From: Zhihengliuella alba
GTDB lineage: Bacteria; Actinomycetota; Actinomycetes; Actinomycetales; Micrococcaceae
Assembly: GCF_039538765.1 (NCBI RefSeq)
Contig: NZ_BAABCJ010000007.1
Location: 279,434 to 343,433 of the forward strand
Direction: 5' to 3'
Length of the DNA stretch: 64,000 nucleotides
Part shown: in pieces, positions 7,463-16,090 of the stretch
How the letters are laid out: each line of letters begins with the position of its first letter
Position numbering within the stretch: position 1 is the first letter of the stretch
Notes under the pieces: generated by a model
The model's database searches: none
What the model was told of the DNA's origin: nothing
What the model saw: only the letters and a program-made list of their open reading frames with translations
Translations under genes and position numbers: made by a program

Positions 7463-8776
7463 ATGACGAACAGCCAGAACCGCGAGCAGGAGACCCAGCA
7501 GCGCATCGAGCGGCTGGAGCTCCAGTGGACCGCCGACCCGCGCTGGGACGGTGTTACCCGCGACTACGCCGCCGCCGACGTCGTACGCCTCCAGGGCACG
7601 GTCCAGGAGGAGTACACCCTGGCCCGCCGCGGCTCCGAGAAGCTGTGGACGCAGCTCCGCGAGGAGAACGCCACCGGCGCCTACACCAATGCCCTCGGCG
7701 CCCTCACGGGCAACCAGGCTGTCCAGCAGGTCAAGGCCGGCCTCCGCGCCATCTACCTCTCCGGCTGGCAGGTCGCCGCCGACGCGAACCTCGCCGGGCA
7801 GACCTACCCGGACCAGTCGCTCTATCCGGCGAACTCGGTGCCGCAGGTGGTCCGCCGCATCAACAACGCCCTGCTCCGCGCGGACCAGATCGAGCACGCC
7901 GAGGGCACCAGCACGGTCGAGGACTGGCTGGTCCCGATCGTCGCGGACGCCGAGGCCGGGTTCGGCGGCCCGCTCAACGCCTTCGAGCTGATGAAGTCGA
8001 TGATCGGCGCCGGCGCCGCGGGCGTCCACTGGGAGGACCAGCTGGCCAGCGAGAAGAAGTGCGGCCACCTCGGCGGCAAGGTGCTCATCCCCACCGGCCA
8101 GCACGTCCGCACCCTCAACGCCGCACGCCTGGCCGCCGACGTCTCCAACGTCCCGAGCGTGATCGTGGCCCGGACCGACGCCGAGGCGGCCACGCTCCTG
8201 ACGTCCGACGTCGACGAGCGCGACCAGCCGTTCCTCACCGGCGAGCGAACGGCCGAGGGCTTCTACAAGGTCCGCAACGGGATCGAGCCGTGCATCGCCC
8301 GCGCCAAGGCCTACGCCCCGTACTCCGACCTCATCTGGATGGAGACCGGGACGCCGGACCTGGAGCTCGCCCGCCGGTTCGCCGAGTCCGTCAAGGCCGA
8401 GTTCCCGGACCAGATGCTCGCGTACAACTGCTCGCCGAGCTTCAACTGGAAGAAGCACCTGGACGACGAGACGATCGCCAAGTTCCAGCGCGAGCTCGGC
8501 GCGATGGGCTTCACCTTCCAGTTCATCACCCTGGCCGGATTCCACGCCCTCAACCACGAGATGTTCGACCTCGCCCACGGCTACGCACGCCGCGGCATGA
8601 GCGCCTACGTAGAGCTGCAGGAGCGGGAGTTCGCCTCCGAGGCCCGCGGCTACACCGCCACCAAGCACCAGCGCGAAGTCGGCACCGGCTACTTCGACGC
8701 CGTCTCCACCGCCCTCAACCCGGGCGGCTCCACCCTGGCCCTGGTGGGATCCACCGAGGAAGGCCAGTTCCACTAA
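7463..8776 (+). CDS. aceA: Isocitrate lyase
   Basis: 437 residues, full length for the bacterial enzyme, which cleaves isocitrate to glyoxylate and succinate in the glyoxylate shunt. The active-site loop KKCGHLGGKVLIPT (about 192-205) carries the catalytic Cys. VPIVADAEAGFGG, VARTDAEAA and YNCSPSFNWKKHL are further family signatures for Mg2+ and substrate binding. An AGGGAG site precedes the ATG. aceB follows 67 nt downstream with a hairpin in between, so the two probably form one transcription unit with separate tuning. Expression on acetate or fatty acids is expected; a RamB-like regulator gene lies at the left edge of the window. Confidence 0.98.
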   Translation: MTNSQNREQETQQRIERLELQWTADPRWDGVTRDYAAADVVRLQGTVQEEYTLARRGSEKLWTQLREENATGAYTNALGALTGNQAVQQVKAGLRAIYLSGWQVAADANLAGQTYPDQSLYPANSVPQVVRRINNALLRADQIEHAEGTSTVEDWLVPIVADAEAGFGGPLNAFELMKSMIGAGAAGVHWEDQLASEKKCGHLGGKVLIPTGQHVRTLNAARLAADVSNVPSVIVARTDAEAATLLTSDVDERDQPFLTGERTAEGFYKVRNGIEPCIARAKAYAPYSDLIWMETGTPDLELARRFAESVKAEFPDQMLAYNCSPSFNWKKHLDDETIAKFQRELGAMGFTFQFITLAGFHALNHEMFDLAHGYARRGMSAYVELQEREFASEARGYTATKHQREVGTGYFDAVSTALNPGGSTLALVGSTEEGQFH

Positions 8777-8783
8777 CCCCTCC

Positions 8784-8816
8784 GGTACGACGGCGGCGCG
8801 AGGCCGCCGTCGTACC
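8784..8816 (+). terminator. Intergenic hairpin between aceA and aceB
   Basis: A perfect 14-bp inverted repeat (GGTACGACGGCGGC, loop GCGAG, complementary arm) without a following U-tract. It could be an attenuating terminator or a 3' stabiliser that raises aceA message over aceB. Confidence 0.65.
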
Positions 8817-8843
8817 CCCTCCACTTCTCCCGAGGAGACCGCC

Positions 8844-10475
8844 ATGAACAACCCGATCACCCTCAACGGCATCACGATGACCGCCTCCCCCGTCTGCCAG
8901 CAGCAGCGGGTCATCACCCCCGAGGCCCTGGACTTCCTGGGCGAGCTGCACCGCCGGTTCGACGGCCGGCGGCGCGAGCTCCTCAACGCCCGCGAGCAGC
9001 GCCGCCAGGCCATCTCGCGGGGCGCGGACCCCAAGTTCCTGCCCGAGACCCGGCACATCCGCGAGGACGACTCGTGGCGAGTGGCGCCGATCGCTCCCGG
9101 CCTCGAGGACCGCCGCGTCGAGATCACCGGCCCCACCGACCGCAAGATGACCATCAACGCCCTGAACTCCGGCGCCAAGGTATGGCTGGCCGACATGGAG
9201 GACTCGCTCACGCCGAACTGGCGGAACGTGGTCAAGGGGCAGCTGAACCTCCAGCGCGTGCTGGACCGCGAGATCGACTTCACCACCGAGGAGGGCAAGG
9301 AGTACCGGCTCACGGGCGAGAAGCTGACCGACCTGCCCACGATCGTGGTGCGGCCGCGCGGCTGGCACCTGCCGGAGAAGCACCTGCTGATCCAGAACCA
9401 GCCGATCGCCGGCGCCCTGGTGGACTTCGGGCTGCACTTCTTCCACAACGCCAAGCGCCTGATCGAGCTGGGCCGGGGCCCGTACTTCTACCTGCCGAAG
9501 CTGGAGAGCCACCAGGAGGCCCGCCTCTGGAACGACGTGTTCGTGTTCGCCCAGGACTACCTGGGCATACCGCAGGGCACCATCCGGGCGACCGTGCTGA
9601 TCGAGACCATCACCGCGGCGTTCGAGATGGAGGAGATCCTCTACGAGCTGCGGGACCACGCGGCGGGGCTGAACGCCGGCCGGTGGGACTACATCTTCTC
9701 CATCATCAAGAACTTCCGCGAGCGCGGGCCGCGGTTCGTGCTGCCGGACCGCTCGATGGTGACCATGACGGCCCCGTTCATGCGGGCCTACACCGAGCAG
9801 CTGGTCCGGGCGTGCCACCGCCGCGGCGCCATGGCGATCGGCGGCATGGCGGCCTTCATCCCGAACCGCCGCGACGAGGCGGAGAACGCCGTCGCCTTCG
9901 AGAAGGTCACCGCGGACAAGACCCGCGAGGCCCAGGACGGCTTCGACGGCTCGTGGGTGGCCCACCCGGACCTGGTGCCCGTGGCACGCGAGGTGTTCGA
10001 CGCCGTGCTCGGCTCGCGTCCGAACCAGCTGGACCGCTCCCGCGAGGACGTCCGGCCGGACGATGTGGCGCTGCTGAACGTGGCGGCGACGCCGGGCCTG
10101 ATCACGGAGCAGGGCGTGCGCAGCAATATCGAGATCGGTATCCGCTACATCGAGTCGTGGCTGCGCGGCAACGGCGCGGTGGCCCTGCAGAACCTGATGG
10201 AGGACGCCGCCACGGCGGAGATCTCCCGCTCGCAGATCTGGCAGTGGATCCACCAGGGCGCCGTCACGGACGACGGCGAGCTCGTCACCCGCGAGTACGC
10301 GGTGGAGCTGCTCGAGGAGGAGTTCGCCCGGATCCAGCGCTTCGAGGGCGACCGCTTCTCCGAGGCGCGGGAGATCTTCGAGGCGGCCGCCCTGGCGGAC
10401 CGGTTCCCGGACTTCCTGACCCTGCCGGCCTACAACCGGTACCTGTGCGAGACCAAGGAGCTGCAGACCGTCTGA
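8844..10475 (+). CDS. aceB: Malate synthase A
   Basis: 543 residues, the length of the AceB (malate synthase A) class rather than the roughly 720-residue GlcB class typical of many actinobacteria. It condenses glyoxylate with acetyl-CoA to malate. Signatures: WLADMEDSLTPNW (substrate and Mg2+ region), VVRPRGWHLPEKH (catalytic Arg), RATVLIETITAAFEMEEIL (metal-binding Glu) and GRWDYIFSIIKNF. The catalytic Asp lies in the late NGAVALQNLMEDAATAEISR region. A strong GAGGAGA ribosome site lies just before the ATG. It is co-oriented with aceA. Confidence 0.97.
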   Translation: MNNPITLNGITMTASPVCQQQRVITPEALDFLGELHRRFDGRRRELLNAREQRRQAISRGADPKFLPETRHIREDDSWRVAPIAPGLEDRRVEITGPTDRKMTINALNSGAKVWLADMEDSLTPNWRNVVKGQLNLQRVLDREIDFTTEEGKEYRLTGEKLTDLPTIVVRPRGWHLPEKHLLIQNQPIAGALVDFGLHFFHNAKRLIELGRGPYFYLPKLESHQEARLWNDVFVFAQDYLGIPQGTIRATVLIETITAAFEMEEILYELRDHAAGLNAGRWDYIFSIIKNFRERGPRFVLPDRSMVTMTAPFMRAYTEQLVRACHRRGAMAIGGMAAFIPNRRDEAENAVAFEKVTADKTREAQDGFDGSWVAHPDLVPVAREVFDAVLGSRPNQLDRSREDVRPDDVALLNVAATPGLITEQGVRSNIEIGIRYIESWLRGNGAVALQNLMEDAATAEISRSQIWQWIHQGAVTDDGELVTREYAVELLEEEFARIQRFEGDRFSEAREIFEAAALADRFPDFLTLPAYNRYLCETKELQTV

Positions 10476-10506
10476 CCCGGCGCGCCGACGGCCGGCGACC
10501 GCCCGG

Positions 10507-10542
10507 CGCAGTCCCGACCGACATCGCAGTCCCGACCGACAT
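10507..10542. repeat. 18-bp exact tandem duplication
   Basis: CGCAGTCCCGACCGACAT occurs twice head to tail just after aceB. It is non-coding. Confidence 0.85.
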
Positions 10543-10586
10543 GGCGGCGGATCCCCTTTCCTGGCAGAGCAGGGGGTCCGCCGCCA
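10541..10586 (+). terminator. Terminator of the aceA-aceB unit
   Basis: 17-bp arms (ATGGCGGCGGATCCCCT and its complement with one wobble) around a 12-nt loop, 66 nt beyond the aceB stop. Confidence 0.8.
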
Positions 10587-10716
10587 TTGCGCTGCCCTGG
10601 CTCCGGATGCGGTCCGGCCGCGCTGCTGCTCGAGGGCCGGTCGGCTGCTACCCGGGCGGCCAGTCGGCAGCCGCTACTCGGCGGTGCCTACCCGGCGGCT
10701 TACTGGTCGGCGGCTG

Positions 10717-12018
10717 CTACTCGGCGCGGTGGCGCCGGATGAGGAGGACCGCGCCAGCGACCACCGCCAGCGCCCCGCCCCCGGCCAGCGCTGCGGTGAC
10801 CGGCCCGAGCGGCCCCTCGGAGTCCGCCACGGCGCCCGCGTGGTCGGCGTCCAGGCCACCCGTCCCGGACGGGTCGGCCTCCTCACCGGCCGGACCGGGG
10901 CCCGACGGGTCCGCCCCGCCATCGCCCGAGGGGCCGGCACCGGAGCCGTCCGTCCCGGCGCCGCCGGGAACGCTGTCGCCCGCGTCCGGGCCACCCGGGC
11001 CCGAGCCGGCCCCGGAGGAGCCGTCCCCGCCGTCGCCCGGCGTTCCCGCCGATCCGCCGGGTGAGTACCCACCGGAGCCGGCTCCACCGGAGGCGCTCCC
11101 GTCGGATGCAGTCCCGTCAGAACCCTGCCCGCCGTCCGTGCCCGAGCCGTCGCCGGAGGAGCCCTGGGAGGGCCCGCCGCTCGTCGGGGAGTCGGTCCCG
11201 CCGCCGTCGATCCCCGTCGGGTCCGGGGCGCCGGTCGGCGCGGGAGTCGTCCCGGGCGCCGGGCCCTGCGAGGGGCTCGCCGGTGCGGAGGGCTCGGGGG
11301 TGGACGACGTCGGCCCGGGGGTCTCGGTGGGAGTGGTGCTCGCCGGGTCCTCGGACTCCGGAGCGCCGTCGTCCACCACCTCGACGGAGTAGTCCACGAT
11401 CATCGAGCTGGAGTAGCCGTCGGTGGCCTGCATCGTGAAGTCGTAGGTGCCGGGCCGCGAGGGTGCGGGCAGGCTGAAGCGGCCGTCCTGGTCCACCGCG
11501 TAGGCGACCGCGCCGGCCCCGCTGGACCGGACCATCACCTGCACGTTCGTGGCTGCGCCGGGGACGACGCCGACGATCGGCTCGCCCGGGGCGACCTCGC
11601 CGCCGCGGGGAGTCGAGGTGATCTCGGGGTCGGACACGGTTCCGCTGGTCGGCTGCGGCGTGGGGGCCGGCGACGACGTCGACCCGCCCGCGGTGCTGCC
11701 GGCGGGTGCGGAGGCATCCGGGTCCGACGGTGCGGGCGCCGTGCCGGGGTCCGACGGCTCATCGGAGGGCTGAGGGGACGGCTCGTCGGACGGCGTCGTA
11801 CCGGTCGGCTGGTAGGTCGCCGCGGCATCGTCCGTTGAGTCGGAACCGCCCGTGCCAGAGCCGCCCGCATCGGGCGCGCTCTCTGCGGGCGCCGCGGCCG
11901 CCGGCTGGGCCCCGGGGGCGGCGACCGCCGCAGCGGGGGCCGCGAGACCCGCCGCCGTCAGCACCGCGGCTGCGGCGGCCGCCTGCAATGCGGCCGTCCA
12001 TGGTCGGGTCGAAGTCAT
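10717..12018 (-). CDS. Secreted, membrane-anchored Ser/Gly/Pro-rich surface protein
   Basis: 433 residues. A long Ala-rich signal sequence (1-34) is followed by a disordered Ser/Pro/Asp region. A small folded domain lies at about 125-215 (PRGGEVAPGEPIVGVVPGAA, later SLPAPSRPGTYDFTMQATDG), resembling an Ig-like/invasin-type repeat found in actinobacterial wall proteins. About 180 residues rich in Gly, Ser, Thr and Asp then span the wall. The end has one hydrophobic helix and a short basic tail (IRRHRAE). The anchor is LPXTG-like in layout but no recognisable sortase motif is present. The start codon has no strong ribosome site. Adhesion or wall spacing is a guess; the function is unknown. Confidence 0.75.
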   Translation of the reverse strand: MTSTRPWTAALQAAAAAAVLTAAGLAAPAAAVAAPGAQPAAAAPAESAPDAGGSGTGGSDSTDDAAATYQPTGTTPSDEPSPQPSDEPSDPGTAPAPSDPDASAPAGSTAGGSTSSPAPTPQPTSGTVSDPEITSTPRGGEVAPGEPIVGVVPGAATNVQVMVRSSGAGAVAYAVDQDGRFSLPAPSRPGTYDFTMQATDGYSSSMIVDYSVEVVDDGAPESEDPASTTPTETPGPTSSTPEPSAPASPSQGPAPGTTPAPTGAPDPTGIDGGGTDSPTSGGPSQGSSGDGSGTDGGQGSDGTASDGSASGGAGSGGYSPGGSAGTPGDGGDGSSGAGSGPGGPDAGDSVPGGAGTDGSGAGPSGDGGADPSGPGPAGEEADPSGTGGLDADHAGAVADSEGPLGPVTAALAGGGALAVVAGAVLLIRRHRAE

Positions 12019-12435
12019 ACCCCAGCGCTTTCCGTCGGGTCGGGCCCGCCTGTCGATTTCGGGCTGCGCGCCCGCGGCGCGTTCTGCCTGCTGCGCACCG
12101 CTGAAGGGTGCACCGCCTCCAGCGTAGGCGCATCCATAAGGTCACAGCAAGGTAACGATTGCCACCGGAGATCCGCCGCGGGTCCTCCGCGACGACGCGC
12201 GGCATGGCCGGGCCGGCCGGGAATCACCGGCTGATCTGGGCGGCAGCGAATCCCGACCCTGGATGGGGTTCCGTTACCGCACCGGCGCCAGTAGCGTCGC
12301 CCTAGAGCCCGGGTTGAAGCGGGACCGCTCCACGGCGCGACCCCGGACGCGGGCGCCAGACACGGCCCCAGGCACGGGCCCCGGCAGTAGCGCAGACCGC
12401 GATTGACGAGGGCCCGACGGACGAAGGAGAGAGTC
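12019..12435. other. 417-bp divergent intergenic region
   Basis: It separates the surface-protein gene (minus) from the flavin reductase gene (plus). Apart from a candidate promoter at 12269-12297 I find no gene, RNA or strong palindrome. A minus-strand TTGCTG...TACGCT pair around 12125-12155 could drive the surface protein, but it is weak. Confidence 0.6.
12269..12297 (+). promoter_or_regulatory. Candidate promoter for the flavin reductase gene
   Basis: TTCCGT (12269-12274), 17-bp spacer, TAGCGT (12292-12297), giving a leader of about 130 nt. Confidence 0.4.
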
Positions 12436-12996
12436 ATGACCCGCATCGCGATCATCGCCGGCAGCACCCGCCCCAACCGCAAGGCCAGGACCGTGGCCGA
12501 CTGGGTGCTCGAGCACGCCGCCCAGCGCAGCGACGCCGATTTCGAACTCGTCGACCTGGCCGATCAGGGGCTCCCCCTGCTGGACGAGCCGATGCCGCCG
12601 TCGCTCGGCGAGTACACCAAGGAGCACACGCGGGCCTGGGCGGAGAAGATCGCCTCGTTCGACGGCTTCGTCTTCGTCACACCTGAGTACAACCACTCCG
12701 TCCCGGCCGCCTTCAAGAACGCCGTCGACTTCCTGTACGCGGAGTGGAACAACAAGGCGGTCGGATTCGTCAGCTACGGCAGCGCCGGTGGGACCCGCGC
12801 GGTGGAGGCGTGGCGCCTGATCGCCGCCGAGGTGCAGATGGCCGACGTCCGGGCCCAGGTGTTCCTCCCCTTCTCCGACGACTTCGCGGAGGACCAGTCG
12901 TTCGAGCCCAGCGACGGCGCCACCGGCGCGCTCGGCACGCTGTTCGACCAGCTCGTCGCATGGTCGGAGGCCCTCCGCACCGTCCGCGAGGCCTGA
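12436..12996 (+). CDS. NADPH-dependent FMN reductase family protein
   Basis: 186 residues with a flavodoxin-like fold. IAGSTRPNRKA (residues about 6-16) is the phosphate-binding loop for FMN, FVTPEYNHSVPAAFKNAVDF (about 77-96) contacts the flavin, and SYGSAGGTRA closes the site. Such proteins reduce FMN, quinones, azo dyes or metal ions with NAD(P)H. The ATG at 12436 has a GAAGGAGA site. The next gene, a DsbA-family oxidoreductase, starts 50 nt downstream on the same strand, so both may belong to a small redox operon. The physiological substrate is not evident. Confidence 0.9.
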   Translation: MTRIAIIAGSTRPNRKARTVADWVLEHAAQRSDADFELVDLADQGLPLLDEPMPPSLGEYTKEHTRAWAEKIASFDGFVFVTPEYNHSVPAAFKNAVDFLYAEWNNKAVGFVSYGSAGGTRAVEAWRLIAAEVQMADVRAQVFLPFSDDFAEDQSFEPSDGATGALGTLFDQLVAWSEALRTVREA

Positions 12997-13046
12997 CGCG
13001 GCCCGCCGCGGGGAATGAGCCGGCCGGGCGCGGCGTTGTCCCGGGC

Positions 13047-13802
13047 ATGACCGACACCCCTTCCCCCGCAGCCCCGCTGCGCGCCCCCGGACCGGCCGCC
13101 CGCCTGCGCGTGGACGTCTGGTCGGACGTCGCCTGCCCCTGGTGCTACATCGGCAAGCGCCGCTTCGAGACCGCCCTCGCCCGCGTCCCCTTCGGCGACC
13201 GGGTGGACGTGGCCTGGCACAGCTTCCAACTGGACCCGGGCCTGCCGGAGCACTACGACGGCACCGAGCTGGACTACCTCTCGGAACGCAAGGGCATGGC
13301 CCGCGAACAGGTCGCCGGCATGTTCGAGCACGTCTCCGCCATGGCGGCCGGCGAGGGGCTCGCCTACGACTTCGACGCCGTGAAGGTCGCCAACACGTGG
13401 ACCGCGCACCGCCTGCTGCACCTGGCGGCAGAGCGCGGCCTGTCCGGCACGCTGAAGGAGGCGCTCCTCTCGGGGCACTTCGAGCACGGCCTGGACCTCG
13501 GCTCCCGCGACGAGCTCCTCGCCGTGGCGACCGGTGCCGGCCTGGCCGAGGACGACGTGGTGCGCGTCCTGGACTCCGAGGCCTACTCCGACGCGGTGAG
13601 CGACGACGTCGAGCAGGCCCGGCGGCTGGGCATCAGCGGCGTCCCCTTCTTCGTGCTGGACATGAAGTACGGGGTCTCCGGGGCGCAGTCGGCGGAGGCC
13701 TTCGAGCAGGCCCTGACGCAGGCGTGGTCGGAGCTGCCCGTGCTCCAGGCCGCCGGGGGAAGCGCCGACGGGGACGCCTGCGGCGTCGACGGCTGCGACT
13801 GA
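13047..13802 (+). CDS. DsbA-family (FrnE-like) oxidoreductase
   Basis: 251 residues, cytoplasmic (no signal peptide). The thioredoxin-fold active site CPWC is at residues 30-33 (VWSDVACPWCYIGKRRFE), and the cis-Pro loop is SGVPFFVLDMKYGVSGAQ. A helical insertion lies between them, as in FrnE and 2-hydroxychromene-2-carboxylate isomerase relatives. FrnE proteins are linked to polyketide biosynthesis in Streptomyces and to oxidative-stress tolerance in Deinococcus. The tail carries two extra cysteines (DACGVDGCD), unusual enough to be a possible metal or second redox site. It follows the flavin reductase gene and ends in a perfect 19-bp hairpin. Confidence 0.9.
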   Translation: MTDTPSPAAPLRAPGPAARLRVDVWSDVACPWCYIGKRRFETALARVPFGDRVDVAWHSFQLDPGLPEHYDGTELDYLSERKGMAREQVAGMFEHVSAMAAGEGLAYDFDAVKVANTWTAHRLLHLAAERGLSGTLKEALLSGHFEHGLDLGSRDELLAVATGAGLAEDDVVRVLDSEAYSDAVSDDVEQARRLGISGVPFFVLDMKYGVSGAQSAEAFEQALTQAWSELPVLQAAGGSADGDACGVDGCD

Positions 13803-13832
13803 CCCGACCCTACGGACGAACACCGTACGAAC

Positions 13833-13875
13833 GAAGCCCGGAGGCCGACGCTCACCGCGTCGGCCTCCGGGCTTC
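13833..13875. terminator. Bidirectional terminator
   Basis: A perfect 19-bp inverted repeat (arms 13833-13851 and 13857-13875, loop TCACC) between convergent genes, ending in GGCTTCTCT. Confidence 0.88.
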
Positions 13876-13909
13876 TCTGGTCCATGCCCCGGCCCGTGGC
13901 CGGGAGGGG

Positions 13910-15355
13910 TCAGGCGTGCATCTCCTCGAGTTCCTTGCCCTTGGTCTCCTCGACGAACTTCCAGACGAAGATGAAGGACAGGACGGCGAACGTCGCGTAG
14001 AGCCCGTAGGCCAGCGTGAGCCCCACGTTGGCCAGCGGCGGGAACGTGTAGGTGATGACGAAGTTCGCCAGCCACTGGGCGGAGGCCGCCACGGAGAGCG
14101 CGACGGCACGGAGGCGGTTCGGGAACATCTCGCCGAGCAGGATCCAGACCACCGGGCCCCAGGACATGCCGAAGGCGACCACGAACACGTTCGCGGCGAT
14201 GAGGGCGATGATGCCCCACGGCTGCGGCAGGTCGACGACGGCCTCGCCGCCGGGCTCGGTCGCCGGGGTCACGATCGCCTGGCTGAAGGAGATCGCCATC
14301 GTCAGCAGGCCGACGGCCATGCCGGCCGAGCCGATGAGCAGCAGGAGCTTGCGGCCGATCTTGTCCACCAGGAGGATCGCCACGATGGTGACGGCGATGT
14401 TCACGATCGAGGTGACCACCGAGATGGTGAACGACGCCGACTCGGCGAAGCCGACCGACTTCCAGAGCGTGTTGGAGTAGTAGAAGATCACGTTGATGCC
14501 GACGAACTGCTGGAAGACCGAGAGCAGGATGCCAACCCAGACGATCGGGAGGAGCCGGCCGTTGCCGCCCACCAGGTTGCGCAGGCCCTGCTTGGTCTCG
14601 ATGTTGATGGTCGCCTTGATGTCGGCGATCTTCGCCTCGACCTCCTCCTTGGTCTGCAGCCCCATGACCTCGACCAGGGTCTTGCCGGCGCGGGCGTAGT
14701 CGCTGATGGCGACCAGGTAGCGCGGCGACTCCGGGAGGCGCAGGGCGAAGAGGCCGTAGAGCACGGCCGGCACGGTCTCGGCGAGGAACATCCAGCGCCA
14801 GGCGTCCAGGCCCATCCAGCCCATGGCGTCCGAGCCGCCCAGCGCACCCGCGATCAGGGCGTTGGAGAGCAGGGCGGCGAAGATGCCGGTCACGATCGCC
14901 AGCTGCTGCAGCGCGCCGAGGCGGCCGCGGCTGTGCGCGGGCGAGATCTCGGCGATGTACGCGGGAGCGAGCACGGAGGCCATGCCGACGCCGATGCCGC
15001 CGAGGAAGCGCCACAGGATGAGGTCGACGACGCCGAAGGCGAAGCCGGAGCCCAGGGCCGAGGCGGTGAAGAGGATCGAGGCCAGGACCATCGCCCAGAC
15101 GCGGCCCTTGCGGTCGGCGATCGGGCCGGCGCTCCACGCGCCGGTCATGGCGCCCAGGAGGGCGCAGGAGACCGCGAACCCGGTCAGATGGGGGCCGAGG
15201 CCGAAGTCGCCGCTCATGGCGTCGACGGCACCGTTGATGACCGAGCTGTCGAAGCCGAAGAGGAACCCGCCGACGGCGGCCGCGATGGCGACGCCGATGA
15301 CCCGCCGAGGTGTTTTGTTTCGTTCGGTAACTGAGACGTCTGACATGGCGGACAT
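13910..15355 (-). CDS. Sugar porter (MFS, SP family)
   Basis: 481 residues with twelve membrane segments. Family signatures: GGFLFGFDSSVINGA in helix 1, ADRKGRVWAM after helix 2, a PESPRYLV motif before the central loop, and a PETKG-like end (FVEETKGKELEEMH). This is the xylose/glucose:H+ symporter class (XylE/GlcP-like). The ATG at 15355 is preferred because GAGGGG lies 5 nt upstream; a second ATG at 15346 is possible. No sugar enzyme or regulator gene is adjacent, so the exact sugar is undetermined. Expression of this monocistronic gene is ended by the hairpin at 13833-13875. Confidence 0.92.
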   Translation of the reverse strand: MSAMSDVSVTERNKTPRRVIGVAIAAAVGGFLFGFDSSVINGAVDAMSGDFGLGPHLTGFAVSCALLGAMTGAWSAGPIADRKGRVWAMVLASILFTASALGSGFAFGVVDLILWRFLGGIGVGMASVLAPAYIAEISPAHSRGRLGALQQLAIVTGIFAALLSNALIAGALGGSDAMGWMGLDAWRWMFLAETVPAVLYGLFALRLPESPRYLVAISDYARAGKTLVEVMGLQTKEEVEAKIADIKATINIETKQGLRNLVGGNGRLLPIVWVGILLSVFQQFVGINVIFYYSNTLWKSVGFAESASFTISVVTSIVNIAVTIVAILLVDKIGRKLLLLIGSAGMAVGLLTMAISFSQAIVTPATEPGGEAVVDLPQPWGIIALIAANVFVVAFGMSWGPVVWILLGEMFPNRLRAVALSVAASAQWLANFVITYTFPPLANVGLTLAYGLYATFAVLSFIFVWKFVEETKGKELEEMHA

Positions 15356-15451
15356 GCTACCCCTCGGCGGACGCCGTGCGAATGGCGGCCGCACGACGTT
15401 GCGCCGCGGAACGGCTACAGGCCGACCAGGGGCCGGCCAGCGGTCGGCCCG

Positions 15452-16090
15452 TCACTGGCAGACGAGCGGTCCCGGCGCGGTGCTCACCTCTGCCGGCGGC
15501 TGCAGCTCCTGGAAGCTCTCCCCGAGGACCAGCCGCACGGTCACGCCCTGCATGTCGTCGTCCCGTTCGTAGACGGCGCCGGGGATCTGGCGCTGCACGG
15601 TGAGCGCGGCGTCGTACCCCTCCGGACCGCTCACTACGAGCCCCACCATGCCGCGCGACGGCAGCGAGTCGTTGCCGAGCGCCCCCGGGCGGAAACCGCG
15701 GTCGACGAGCTGCGACTGCGTCCCCTCGGCGAGGCCGGGCCGGCCCGTCGCGTTGTAGACGTCCACCGTCACCCCGACCGGGTCCAGGTACTGCCGCTCC
15801 CCCGGCGGGCACGCGGGCTCCGATGGCGCCGCGGCGGCGTCGGAGCCGGGCTGCGGCCACGGCAGGTCGAGCCGCTTGGTCAGCACCAGGTAGCCCGCCA
15901 CCGCCATGGCGATGACGAGGAGCAGGACGAGGACGAGCGCGATCCCGTGGCGGAGGCGCCGCCGGTAGTGCTCAGGGTTCTCCACGTGCTCGGGGTCGTC
16001 GACCGCATCGGTCAGCTGCTCGAGGTCCTCCCCGGTGTAGACCTTCCGGCCGTCCCACTCGAGCGGCCCCTCCCCGGTCCGGCGCCTCAT
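15452..16090 (-). CDS. LytR_C domain membrane protein
   Basis: 212 residues. A cytoplasmic N-terminus of about 47 residues is followed by one membrane helix (about 48-70, IALVLVLLLVIAMAVAGYLV). The extracytoplasmic LytR C-terminal domain (about 100-205) includes VTVDVYNATGRPGLAEGTQS and the later ERDDDMQGVTVRLVLG. This domain is found at the end of LCP cell-wall ligases and alone in actinobacterial proteins of unknown role, probably in envelope glycopolymer handling. Its ATG overlaps the stop of the upstream gene (ATGA, 16087-16090), a pairing I know to be conserved in Micrococcaceae. Confidence 0.82.
   Translation of the reverse strand: MRRRTGEGPLEWDGRKVYTGEDLEQLTDAVDDPEHVENPEHYRRRLRHGIALVLVLLLVIAMAVAGYLVLTKRLDLPWPQPGSDAAAAPSEPACPPGERQYLDPVGVTVDVYNATGRPGLAEGTQSQLVDRGFRPGALGNDSLPSRGMVGLVVSGPEGYDAALTVQRQIPGAVYERDDDMQGVTVRLVLGESFQELQPPAEVSTAPGPLVCQ

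Noticed and set aside
8715..10253. 512-residue minus-strand frame opposite malate synthase
   Set aside because: Shadow of aceB; no family features.
10717..10800. Sortase LPXTG anchor in the surface protein
   Set aside because: The C-terminus has the helix and basic tail, but no LPXTG-like pentapeptide before the helix.
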